Below, in pieces: positions 28,859-42,634 of a DNA stretch of 64,000 nucleotides. Both the position numbers and the translations under genes were made by a program. The stretch's first letter is position 1. Every line of letters begins with the position of its first letter. The notes beneath the pieces were generated by a model that saw only the letters and a list, made by a program, of their open reading frames with translations, did no database searches and was not told where the DNA came from. This DNA is from Pseudomonas sp. NBRC 111124. GTDB taxonomy: Bacteria > Pseudomonadota > Gammaproteobacteria > Pseudomonadales > Pseudomonadaceae. Where the stretch lies: positions 24,993 to 88,992 of the forward strand of contig NZ_BCBA01000031.1 of the NCBI RefSeq assembly GCF_001320245.1. The letters are read 5' to 3'.

Positions 28859-30694
28859 CTATGGCTCCCGGCCTTCCGGCATCGGTCGCGCTTCGAACAG
28901 CCTGCGGGGGTCCTGAGGCACGCGCGTCGGGTCGGAGGCGCGAACATCATCGTAAGCACGATGCCCGAACTCAACCAATTCAGCCTGGGTACGCAAGATG
29001 GTAGGCCGCAGGAACACCATGAGATTGGTCTTTTCCTGGGTATCCCTGGTCCAGCGGAACAAGCCTCCCAGCAGAGGAATACGACTGAGCAACGGCACGC
29101 CACGCTGCTCTGTACGGACACTGTCCTTGATCAGGCCACCAATCACGATGATCTCGCCGTCCGCCGCGAGAATGGTGCTCTTGAGCGTTCGCTTGCTGGT
29201 AATCAGGTCACCTTCGAGCGTGCTGGGCGCCAGTTCCGAGCTCTCCTGCTCGACCTCAAGGCGCAGGCTTCGGCCTTCGTTGATGTGCGGGCGAACCTTG
29301 AGGCTGATGCCGATATCCTTGCGTTCCACAGTGGTGAACGGATTATCCGCGCCATTGCCCGACGTGGTGTATGAGCCCGTCTTGAACGGCACGTTCTGCC
29401 CCACCAGGATTTGCGCTTCCTGGTTGTCGAGCGTAAGCAGGCTGGGGGTGGACAGCAGGTTGCTACGGCTGTTGCTGGCCAATGCGGAAACCAGCAGGCC
29501 AAAGCGGTCAGAGCCTAGCGCCAGCGCCGCGCCGCTGGGCAGTGCCTTGTCCGCCCCCAGCACATCGGCCAACAGCGCACCGCTGTCCGGGAATGTCACC
29601 CCGCCCTTGAGGCTGCCGGTGTCCAGCCCCCACTGCAAACCCAAGGCCTCATTGATATCGCCACTGACTTCGACGATGGCCGCGTGTATCAACACCTGTG
29701 CGCGGGGCTGGTCCAGTTGCTCGATGATCTGCACCACATTTCCCAGCGTCTTGGGATCGCCCAGCAGCACCAAGGCGTTCTGGCTGGTATCCGCCTTGAC
29801 CATGGCTCCGGATGCGAGCGTCTGGCCCAAGGCTTCTGTGCCCGGCTTGCCGTCCAGCCGCTTGCCCACTTCACCGAGCACCTCGGCCAGCTGCTCGGCA
29901 TTACCATGCTGAAGGCGCACCACGCGCCAGTGATGCGAATTTTCAGGTGCCGGCACATCCAGCTCGCGGGCCAGTCGTGCCAACCGTTGGCGGGATTTTT
30001 CCGGCCCAAGCACGAGCAGGCGATTGCTGCGCGTGTCGGCCAATACCCGCACACCGCTGTCAGGGCTACCTGCCGAAGCTTCGACGACAGGCAATACATC
30101 GGCGGCTTGAGCTGTACGCAGCGTTACCAGTTCATAGTCATGCCGCTGACCGCTGTCCAGTTGGCCCACCAGGGCCTGCAGACGCTCGAGGTTGGCAGCC
30201 GAGTCGGTGACCACCAGGGCATTGGCGGAGCTTGACGGGCCGATGTAGCCATTGCTCGACACCAGCGGCCTCAACAGGCCGGCCAGGTCCGCAGCAGTGC
30301 TGCCAGACAGGCTGAACACGCGCGTGGTAAATGCGGAAGGGATCGCATCGGCCTGCTGGTTGGCCCAGGCTTTGGCTTCACTTGCCGGCAACACCAGCAA
30401 GCGGTCACCATCGTTCACTGCGGCAAAGCCTTGCGCATTCAGGACCGAGTAGAACAACCTTCGTACGCCCTCACGATCGTGCGCCTCACTGGACAGTACG
30501 GTGATACGCCCTTGTACACGTGGGTCAAGCACAATCGTCTGGTCAAGAATGGCCCCGACTTCGCGAACCACATCACGCACATCGGCATCGCTCATCGCCA
30601 ATTGCCAGGTTGGCGCATCAGCCAGGGCCAGTGGGCAAGTCATGGTCAGGCAAGCCCCAAGTGAAGCTGCCCGCAGGTAACGTTGAAATCTCAT
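28859..30694 (-). CDS. gspD: Type II secretion outer-membrane secretin GspD
   Basis: 611 residues. A signal peptide (about 1-26) is followed by the N0-N3 ring domains and the secretin barrel (about 330-590), with VGGLIKDSVRTEQRGVPLLS then RIPLLGGLFR at the gate and rim. No C-terminal S-domain for a pilotin of the GspS type is obvious and no pilotin gene is nearby. It makes the outer-membrane channel. Its start overlaps gspC by 4 bp. Confidence 0.95.
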   Translation of the reverse strand: MRFQRYLRAASLGACLTMTCPLALADAPTWQLAMSDADVRDVVREVGAILDQTIVLDPRVQGRITVLSSEAHDREGVRRLFYSVLNAQGFAAVNDGDRLLVLPASEAKAWANQQADAIPSAFTTRVFSLSGSTAADLAGLLRPLVSSNGYIGPSSSANALVVTDSAANLERLQALVGQLDSGQRHDYELVTLRTAQAADVLPVVEASAGSPDSGVRVLADTRSNRLLVLGPEKSRQRLARLARELDVPAPENSHHWRVVRLQHGNAEQLAEVLGEVGKRLDGKPGTEALGQTLASGAMVKADTSQNALVLLGDPKTLGNVVQIIEQLDQPRAQVLIHAAIVEVSGDINEALGLQWGLDTGSLKGGVTFPDSGALLADVLGADKALPSGAALALGSDRFGLLVSALASNSRSNLLSTPSLLTLDNQEAQILVGQNVPFKTGSYTTSGNGADNPFTTVERKDIGISLKVRPHINEGRSLRLEVEQESSELAPSTLEGDLITSKRTLKSTILAADGEIIVIGGLIKDSVRTEQRGVPLLSRIPLLGGLFRWTRDTQEKTNLMVFLRPTILRTQAELVEFGHRAYDDVRASDPTRVPQDPRRLFEARPMPEGREP

Positions 30695-31185
30695 TGCACC
30701 TCCCGCAACAGGCGGGGTGAATCGGAAGGGGCAGGAGCGCGCACGGCGCTACTGCCGGATTGAACGAAAACGCGGGCGCGGTCGCTGGACAGGGTCAGGG
30801 TTTCTTCGCGCCCGTCGACCCAAAGGGTGATTGCTCCCACCTCAATGCGGCGCAACACGCTGCCACCCGGCAAGCGGCTGCCCACGCTGTAGAAACTGTC
30901 GCCCTCGCGGCCTCCCACCAACGCTCGGGGTTGGCCGCGACTGGGTATGAAACAAGGCTTGAGCACCAATCCGGCCTGGCTTGCAAACCTTTGCCCGGGC
31001 TCGCTAAAGCCAAAAGCCAATGCCAGGGTCACCGTGGGTAATGGCTCTTGCACGGGTGATGCACTGGCAACGCTGTCTTGCCCGACAGGTTCGACCACGT
31101 CAGGGCGTGTGGCTTCGCGCCAGCCCAGCATGACCAACGTCAGCAGAGGGATTGCTACCCAGGACAAGACAGAAGAGTGCTTCAT
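30691..31185 (-). CDS. gspC: Short GspC-like type II secretion protein
   Basis: 164 residues: a membrane anchor near residues 8-22, a Pro-rich linker and one homology-region (HR) domain at about 50-145 with the pattern YSVGSRLPGGSVLRRIEVG then AITLWVDGREETLTL. GspC recruits the secretin through its HR domain. Full-length GspC proteins are near 270-300 residues and end in a PDZ or coiled-coil region, which is absent here. Identification rests on the HR pattern and on its place before gspD. Confidence 0.8.
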   Translation of the reverse strand: MKHSSVLSWVAIPLLTLVMLGWREATRPDVVEPVGQDSVASASPVQEPLPTVTLALAFGFSEPGQRFASQAGLVLKPCFIPSRGQPRALVGGREGDSFYSVGSRLPGGSVLRRIEVGAITLWVDGREETLTLSSDRARVFVQSGSSAVRAPAPSDSPRLLREVQ

Positions 31186-31189
31186 TGGC

Positions 31190-31702
31190 TCAGGGCAGCA
31201 TTCGACTGATTACACGCCGCCCTGCAAATTCGTGCATGGCGACTGCCCCCACGTGCAAAGCCACGGCCAATGCCAGGCTGACGTTTGCTGCGATATGCAG
31301 CGTAAGCCAGGCACGTAGCCAAAATGGATCAGCCAGCCAGGGCGCGATTGCAAACCAGCCAAACACGTCGATCGCACGGTCCATCATCAGCACGCCTGAG
31401 GTCAGCACCAACGCGGTCAGCCAGTAAATGCCTTCATGAACAAAATGCGCCAGACGCCGTGCCAAGGGGTTTTCGTTCACCGCGCTCGGCCTGGGCTTCA
31501 GGTAGCGCATCAACCAACGCAACAGAAAGACCGGGATAAACAGCGTGGTCAGTCCAACATTCAGGAAACCGACCCATTGCGCGGTAGCGGGTTCGACAGT
31601 AAAGCCCGAGACGTAAAAGCCACTTACCAGCGCCCAGATGATCACCAGGGCAGAAACCCAGTGCAGCAGCATCTGCTGCCAGCAATACGTGTGTTGTTGC
31701 AT
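31190..31702 (-). CDS. Cytochrome b561-like membrane protein
   Basis: 170 residues with four membrane helices (about 10-30, 45-65, 88-108 and 132-155). Histidines in helices 1, 3 and 4 (His14, His86/His89, His136 and His150) fit the bis-His di-haem pattern of the bacterial cytochrome b561 family, whose members pass electrons between the quinone pool and the periplasm. It lies between the LPMO gene and gspC, 4 bp before the latter. An electron-supply role for the LPMO is a hypothesis; the usual alternatives are superoxide or quinol oxidation. Confidence 0.8.
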   Translation of the reverse strand: MQQHTYCWQQMLLHWVSALVIIWALVSGFYVSGFTVEPATAQWVGFLNVGLTTLFIPVFLLRWLMRYLKPRPSAVNENPLARRLAHFVHEGIYWLTALVLTSGVLMMDRAIDVFGWFAIAPWLADPFWLRAWLTLHIAANVSLALAVALHVGAVAMHEFAGRRVISRMLP

Positions 31703-31718
31703 AAGAATTACCGCGACA

Positions 31719-31751
31719 CGGCCCGGCTTGCCCTATCGGGCCGCCGGGCCG
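31719..31751 (-). other. Strong intercistronic hairpin after the LPMO gene
   Basis: CGGCCCGG and CCGGGCCG pair around a loop that itself holds GCCC-GATA-GGGC. It lies between the LPMO stop and the cytochrome gene, without a T-tract, and so may protect the upstream mRNA end or attenuate readthrough. Confidence 0.65.
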
Positions 31752-31759
31752 CACTCCTT

Positions 31760-33229
31760 TTAGCGCTTGATCCAGGCGTCTTGCCAGTTGCTGCCTACAC
31801 CAGGCTCATAATGGTTGGCACTGCCCGAGTAGCTCTTGCACCAGCCCTCAAACGGGAATGGTTTGCACTCGAACACCTCGCCGGTCTTGGGTTGCAGGAC
31901 ACGAGTGCCTTCTTTGTAACTTGCGATCGACTGAGGGAATTCGAAGTCGTAGTCTTCGCCACCTGCGGCTTTGAGCTGAACGACACGTTCTTCCTGCAGC
32001 AAAATGCGCCCCGTCTTGTTGACGCCAACCACCTTGAGCAGGTGTTCGCCCTCGACGCTGGTCACTGGTAGCGCAATGGGGCTGGTGGCGGCATCCACGT
32101 CCAGGCGAACGAAGCCGACCTGCTGGTTAGCGCTATCGAACAGCCGGGCGCTGACCTGCAGCTTGCGGTTGGTCATGACGGTGAAGTCAATATTCGTCTT
32201 GCCGTCAGTCAAGCTGTAATCAGGCTTGAGGTCATGCAGATGCATATAGCTGTCGTCGACCGGCACGCCTTCGATGTCCAGCTGATAACTGCTGATGCCC
32301 GTCTCTGGCTTGGCGAAGATGTTGTTGGCGCCCTGTACGGGCTTGATGTTGCCGTCGTTATCGAGCTGACCGGCCTGCACCAGCGACTGGGTTTCATTGA
32401 TGCGCTTGGCCAGCTTGTAGGACCAATTGGGCGCAAGGCCTTCCTCCGCGCTCTCGATAGTAACCGTGACGCTGTATGGAGCGCTTTCCGAACCGGCCAC
32501 GAACGCGCGGGCCTTCACCTTGTCGCCAACCTGCAGGTCACGGTGCGGGCTGATGCTACCCACCTGCGGCCACTCTGGAACCGGGCCGCCTTCTACCTGG
32601 ATATCCACGTCCATGACGTTGTAGAACGCAGCGGCGGTATCGGCGACTGTCCAGGCACCCAGGATTATGTGCTGACCGGACTTGCCGGCAGGCAGCGTGC
32701 ACTGGTGTTTTACCAGGGCCGGCCCACTCGTGGATTGCCCCTCGCCACGGGCGGGCTTGCCTTGCCCGTCGACGGTGCAGAAAGGCGTTGGCTCGAACGC
32801 ATCACGACCCAACGGGGCATTCGGGTTCCAACCCGTTTTGGTGATGAAATACTCCCAGCCCGTTGTCTTGTGCCCTTCCGTGTAATGCCAGTCAAAGGCG
32901 ATTTCACGTTGTTTGACAGGGGTCAGGGACCAGCGATTGGCCGATTGTTCATCAAGCGACGAGAAATCAGTCCGCACACCTCCACTGGCGAGCTTCCCAT
33001 CGACAGGACCGCGGCCCGGAAACCCTTTTTCTGCCTCTCCGACAGCTTGCGGCTCGTACATGGGTTGGCCGCATCCAGTGTTCAGACCTAACCGGCAGGC
33101 ATACGCACGAGAGGGTGGCTCACTGGCATAACCATGCGCATTGGCCAACTGGGCATGCATGCCTGCACCGGCAACTGCCAGCCATAAACCGCTGGCAGCA
33201 AACTTTCGCAGATTCTTTGTTGTACTCAT
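31760..33229 (-). CDS. gbpA: Chitin-binding lytic polysaccharide monooxygenase, GbpA/CbpD-like (AA10)
   Basis: 489 residues. The signal peptide ends LANA, leaving His32 as the mature N-terminus (HGYASEPPSRAYAC). With His120 in YTEGHKTTGWEYF it gives the copper histidine brace of AA10 enzymes, and a conserved Phe lies in AAFYNVMDVDI. Then follow GbpA domains 2 and 3 (about 230-410) and a C-terminal chitin-binding module (about 435-489, with FECKPFPFEGWCKSYS and NWQDAWIKR), similar to CBM73. The family cleaves crystalline chitin oxidatively; GbpA also mediates attachment in Vibrio. It heads the operon that encodes a type II secretion system, the route used by GbpA and CbpD in other species. Confidence 0.93.
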   Translation of the reverse strand: MSTTKNLRKFAASGLWLAVAGAGMHAQLANAHGYASEPPSRAYACRLGLNTGCGQPMYEPQAVGEAEKGFPGRGPVDGKLASGGVRTDFSSLDEQSANRWSLTPVKQREIAFDWHYTEGHKTTGWEYFITKTGWNPNAPLGRDAFEPTPFCTVDGQGKPARGEGQSTSGPALVKHQCTLPAGKSGQHIILGAWTVADTAAAFYNVMDVDIQVEGGPVPEWPQVGSISPHRDLQVGDKVKARAFVAGSESAPYSVTVTIESAEEGLAPNWSYKLAKRINETQSLVQAGQLDNDGNIKPVQGANNIFAKPETGISSYQLDIEGVPVDDSYMHLHDLKPDYSLTDGKTNIDFTVMTNRKLQVSARLFDSANQQVGFVRLDVDAATSPIALPVTSVEGEHLLKVVGVNKTGRILLQEERVVQLKAAGGEDYDFEFPQSIASYKEGTRVLQPKTGEVFECKPFPFEGWCKSYSGSANHYEPGVGSNWQDAWIKR

Positions 33230-33440
33230 GACGCACTCCGGACTACTTGAGCTTGCGTCGGGGAGGCCCGACAGAAGTGCACGAGTCTAGGAATGGCCAA
33301 GGCGCCGATATGTAGGAAAAGGCCTGGAATTCTTCAGGCTTCTCACTAGCGGCTGGATGGCGCCGATTTCATCGGTGAGGGAGGCGTGTCGAACTCAACA
33401 AAAAGCCCAGCACTTGGCCGGGCTGTTCGTTTCAGCGCAT

Positions 33441-34505
33441 TTACTGGTGGTACTGCGCCGACAGCTCATGCACGGCGTTGATGAACACGCCGGCGTGCTT
33501 CGGGTCGACTTCCGGGGTAATCCCGTGACCAAGGTTGAATACGTGACCAGTGCCCTTGCCATAACTGGCCAGGATGCGCGCCACTTCCTGGCGAATAGCT
33601 TCGGGTTTGGCGTACAGCACGGTTGGGTCCATGTTGCCCTGCAGTGCCACCTTGTCACCAACGCGGCGGCGGGCGTCGCCGATTTCGCAGGTCCAGTCCA
33701 GGCCCAGTGCGTCAGCGTCGGCTTCGGCGATGCTTTCCAGCCAGAGGCCGCCATTCTTGGTGAACAGGATCACCGGCACCTTGCGCCCTTCGTGCTCGCG
33801 AATCAGGCCGCTGACGATCTTGCGCATGTAAGCCAGGGAGAACTCCTGGTAGGCCGCTGCCGACAGATTGCCACCCCAGGTGTCGAAGATCTGCACCGCC
33901 TGGGCACCCGCTAGGATCTGGCCGTTGAGGTAGCTGGTAACCGACTGGGCCAGCTTGTCCAGCAGCAGGTGCAGGGCTTGCGGGTTGTCGTAGGCCATGG
34001 CCTTGGTCTTGCGGAAGTCCTTGGACGAACCGCCTTCGACCATGTAAGTGGCCAAGGTCCATGGGCTGCCGGAGAAGCCGATCAGCGGCACGCGCCCGTT
34101 GAGCTCGCGACGGATGGTGCTGACCGCGTCCATCACGTAGCCGAGGTCTTTCTGCGGGTCAGGGATCGGCAGCGCTTCGATGTCGGCCGGGGTGCTGATG
34201 GTCTTTTTGAAACGCGGCCCTTCGCCGGTCTCGAAGTACAGGCCCAGGCCCATGGCGTCAGGGATGGTGAGGATGTCCGAGAACAGGATCGCTGCGTCCA
34301 GTGGGTAGCGGTCCAGCGGCTGCAGGGTAACCTCGCAGGCGAACTGCGGGTTCATGCACAGGCTCATGAAATCGCCCGCCTTGGCGCGGCTGGCGCGGTA
34401 CTCCGGCAGGTAGCGGCCGGCCTGGCGCATCATCCAGACAGGGGTGACGTCAACGGGTTGCTTGAGCAGCGCACGCAGGAAACGATCGTTCTTCAGGGCA
34501 GTCAT
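33441..34505 (-). CDS. hemE: Uroporphyrinogen decarboxylase HemE
   Basis: 354 residues, full length. It decarboxylates uroporphyrinogen III to coproporphyrinogen III in haem synthesis. The signatures [15 protein letters not shown] (near the N-terminus) and [16 protein letters not shown] (about 144-160) are present. Monocistronic-looking, with terminators or AT-rich spacers on both sides. The gene ends 212 bp from the LPMO start region, which marks the edge of the secretion block. Confidence 0.97.
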   Translation of the reverse strand: MTALKNDRFLRALLKQPVDVTPVWMMRQAGRYLPEYRASRAKAGDFMSLCMNPQFACEVTLQPLDRYPLDAAILFSDILTIPDAMGLGLYFETGEGPRFKKTISTPADIEALPIPDPQKDLGYVMDAVSTIRRELNGRVPLIGFSGSPWTLATYMVEGGSSKDFRKTKAMAYDNPQALHLLLDKLAQSVTSYLNGQILAGAQAVQIFDTWGGNLSAAAYQEFSLAYMRKIVSGLIREHEGRKVPVILFTKNGGLWLESIAEADADALGLDWTCEIGDARRRVGDKVALQGNMDPTVLYAKPEAIRQEVARILASYGKGTGHVFNLGHGITPEVDPKHAGVFINAVHELSAQYHQ

Positions 34506-34606
34506 GTCGGCATCCGGAAAAATAGTGCGGGCATTTTCTCAGACGCCAGCGCAAAAGGCACGGCCAAGGCCATGCGTTTTGTCTATTGGGTGCCACAGAT
34601 CAAACG

Positions 34607-34622
34607 ATTTTGTATACAAAAT
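34607..34622. promoter_or_regulatory. Perfect 16-bp palindrome upstream of hemE
   Basis: ATTTTGTATACAAAAT is an exact palindrome about 100 bp upstream of hemE and just beyond the gltD terminator. Its TTGTATACAA core resembles operators of GntR-type (FCD) regulators. Which regulator binds is unknown. Confidence 0.5.
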
Positions 34623-34624
34623 TT

Positions 34625-34650
34625 GCGGGGGCTGCTTTGCAGCCCCCGCG
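34625..34650 (-). terminator. Terminator of the gltBD operon
   Basis: GCGGGGGCTGC pairs with GCAGCCCCCGC around TTTG-type loop; on the minus strand it is followed by AAATTTTGT. Confidence 0.75.
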
Positions 34651-34655
34651 ATCGA

Positions 34656-36077
<1,422 letters not shown>

Positions 36078-36116
36078 TCAAAACCTCTTTACCGCAGTTG
36101 CCAGCCTCAGGCTGCA

Positions 36117-36176
36117 AGCTGCAAGACGATCACTTGAGCACGACGGGCCCCGCGCACGGGGCCGTCACTTGCAGCT
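36117..36176. other. Nested inverted repeat between gltB and gltD
   Basis: Outer arms AGCTGCAAG (36117-36125) and CTTGCAGCT (36168-36176) enclose an inner GC-rich stem, ACGGGCCCCG (36143-36152) with CGGGGCCGT (36157-36165). No T-run follows; a processing or attenuating element is the likely role. Confidence 0.6.
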
Positions 36177-36180
36177 GTTC

Positions 36181-40626
<4,446 letters not shown>

Positions 40627-40999
40627 AGACACTTTCTCACCAGGTTCACCTCTCAACCGGAGGCAAATCTCTTTTATGTACAACCACTTACCATCCACGC
40701 CGATCAAACGCCAGCTTTTTGCGGTGGCCATGGAAAACCATTGTTGCACAGCGACAGTCTTACCCACAAATTTTCATGTCTCACCATTGAAAATTTATGT
40801 CGCAATTTTGAATGTTTTTGCGCCATGCGCCGTGATAGCGGCTTGGCTCGAGTCTGAAGCGTTTCAGCCATGACTGCAACAGAGGCTTGTGGCCGGCAGT
40901 CTGGGACAGAAAAGCCTGCCGCGCTCAGGCGCAGCAGGCTAGTCGAATGTCATTAATCGCTCAGCAACTGGGCGGCGGGGTGATGCCGCCCGGAAGGTA
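40627..40999. other. Gene-free spacer upstream of gltB
   Basis: 373 bp. The gltB-proximal half is AT-rich and must hold the gltB leader and promoter; the distal part holds the terminator of the SPOR gene (40913-40940). No further gene or repeat was seen. Confidence 0.6.
40913..40940 (-). terminator. Terminator of the AAA+/SPOR gene
   Basis: AGCCTGC and GCAGGCT pair around a 14-base GC-rich loop; on the minus strand the stem is followed by TTTTCTGTCC. Confidence 0.65.
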
Positions 41000-42619
41000 T
41001 CAGCGGGCCGAGGCCAGCTCTTGTTGGACGCTGGCGACGGTACGTGGCCAAGGTTTACCAGCCTGGACCTTCGCTGGCAAGTTCTTGATTGCCGCAACCG
41101 CTGCGTCGCGGTTGGCAAAGTTGCCGTAGGTGACCACGTACATTGGCTTGCCCTGCAGGTTTTTCTTGAAGTAGCGATAGTCGCCACCTTGCTCCTTGAC
41201 GAAGGCCTGGGCCGACGCTTCGGAGCTGGTACCCAGGATCTGCACCACATAGTTGCCTGGCTTCTGGCCCGAATACCAGCCACTGCTACCGGTGCCGCCG
41301 ACTGCCGGTTTTTCCACCGGCTTGGCGGCTGGCTTGGCGGTAGCGACCTGAGTCGGTGCCGGCGCCGGCTTGACAGGCGCAACTGGCTTGGCAGGTTGGG
41401 TAGCGACAGGCTTCGGTGCTGGTGCAACCGGCTGCACCGGCGCGGTAGCCTGGGCCATGCTCGGCGCAGGGCCAGCAGGCACGCCCTGCGGTGGCGCGAT
41501 CGTGGTCACTGTTGGCGGGTTGCCAGGCTGCAAGGCTGTGTTGCCGGCCGGGCCACCTTCTTCGCCGTCACCCATGCCGGCAGCTTGCGCCAGCGGCTCG
41601 CGCATGACCGGCTGGGACTGCCCGACCAGCGGCAGCGGCATCGGCTGCGACTGGCCGGAGAACTCGATGGCCGGGTTACCGTTGTTCGACTGGGCGCCAC
41701 CGGGCTGCCCCTCTCCCAACGGCAGCTGGGCCTGGGTTACAGGCGCTTCGGCAGGGGCCTTGTCGCCTTTCTTGGGCATCAGCACCGCAGCACCTACGGC
41801 GACCACGACGACAGCGGACAGCGCGAGCACGTGTTTCTTAGGCATTTTGAACCCCATGGATGGTCGCTTGACCGTGGTACGGCTGGCGATCATGGCTTCG
41901 ATCAAAGTATCGCGGGCGACCTGGTTGATGTTGCCAGGCCATCCGTCGGAGTTTTCATGAATATCGACAAGCTGTTCACGGGTGAACACCTCGATGCCCC
42001 GGCCAGCGCCTTCCAGGCGTTGCTCCAGGTACTCACGGGTTTCCTCCTCGCTGTAGGGGGCGAGTTCAATGACGTGGAAGCGCTCTTCCTCGACCTGGAT
42101 CTCGTCCAACCCGGCTATCAGCGACGGCTCGCCGAACAGGAATACATGCGGGCGCCCTTCCGGCAACCCGGCCGCCAGTTCCAGCAACGCTTGGAGTGCC
42201 GACTCGTCAAGTTGTTCCGCATCGTCTACCAGCAAATAGACTTCCTGCCCGGTCAGTGCCAGTTGCACCACCTTGTTCAGGATTGCCTGCATTTCAGGCT
42301 GGGCCACTTCCAGCGCTTGCGCCACTTGGCCTAGCACGCTGGCAGCGTCGCTGGCGCCGCGGGCCGACACCACCACGCTCAGCACCGTCTGCTTGTTGGT
42401 GCTGGCCACCAGGGCCTGACGCAGCAGCGTCTTGCCGCTGCCCACAGGGCCAGTGACTACAAGCATCAACTGGCTATAGCGAGCCAAGTGATGCAGCTGG
42501 CCCAGCACGGGTTTGCGCTGGGCAGGGAAGAACTTGAAGCCGGGCACACGCGGCGCGAACGGATCGTGGCTCAACTGGTAATGTTCGAGGAACGCCTCAT
42601 CGGCATGCAAACTGGTCAT
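41000..42619 (-). CDS. AAA+ ATPase with C-terminal SPOR domain (DamX-like)
   Basis: 539 residues. An ExeA-like AAA+ ATPase fills the cytoplasmic N-terminus (Walker A GPVGSGKT at 57-64, Walker B VYLLVDDAEQL near 145). A single membrane segment follows (about 258-275, VLALSAVVVVAVGAAVLM), then a long periplasmic Pro/Ala/Gln-rich stretch and a SPOR domain (about 455-530, YVVQILGTSSEASAQAFV). SPOR domains bind septal peptidoglycan, so a division-site role is likely. The gene follows aroB by 15 bp, the place of damX in enterics, but enteric DamX lacks a complete ATPase. Confidence 0.88.
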   Translation of the reverse strand: MTSLHADEAFLEHYQLSHDPFAPRVPGFKFFPAQRKPVLGQLHHLARYSQLMLVVTGPVGSGKTLLRQALVASTNKQTVLSVVVSARGASDAASVLGQVAQALEVAQPEMQAILNKVVQLALTGQEVYLLVDDAEQLDESALQALLELAAGLPEGRPHVFLFGEPSLIAGLDEIQVEEERFHVIELAPYSEEETREYLEQRLEGAGRGIEVFTREQLVDIHENSDGWPGNINQVARDTLIEAMIASRTTVKRPSMGFKMPKKHVLALSAVVVVAVGAAVLMPKKGDKAPAEAPVTQAQLPLGEGQPGGAQSNNGNPAIEFSGQSQPMPLPLVGQSQPVMREPLAQAAGMGDGEEGGPAGNTALQPGNPPTVTTIAPPQGVPAGPAPSMAQATAPVQPVAPAPKPVATQPAKPVAPVKPAPAPTQVATAKPAAKPVEKPAVGGTGSSGWYSGQKPGNYVVQILGTSSEASAQAFVKEQGGDYRYFKKNLQGKPMYVVTYGNFANRDAAVAAIKNLPAKVQAGKPWPRTVASVQQELASAR

Positions 42620-42634
42620 TACGCTGTCACAACC

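Noticed and set aside
21921..33229. Reading the gsp cluster as the Xcp locus of P. aeruginosa
   Set aside because: Gene order, cargo gene, cytochrome and short GspC differ, so it is treated as a separate type II system.
40627..40767. Upstream extension of gltB
   Set aside because: Would put 47 residues before the Cys propeptide, which is 14 residues in the usual form.
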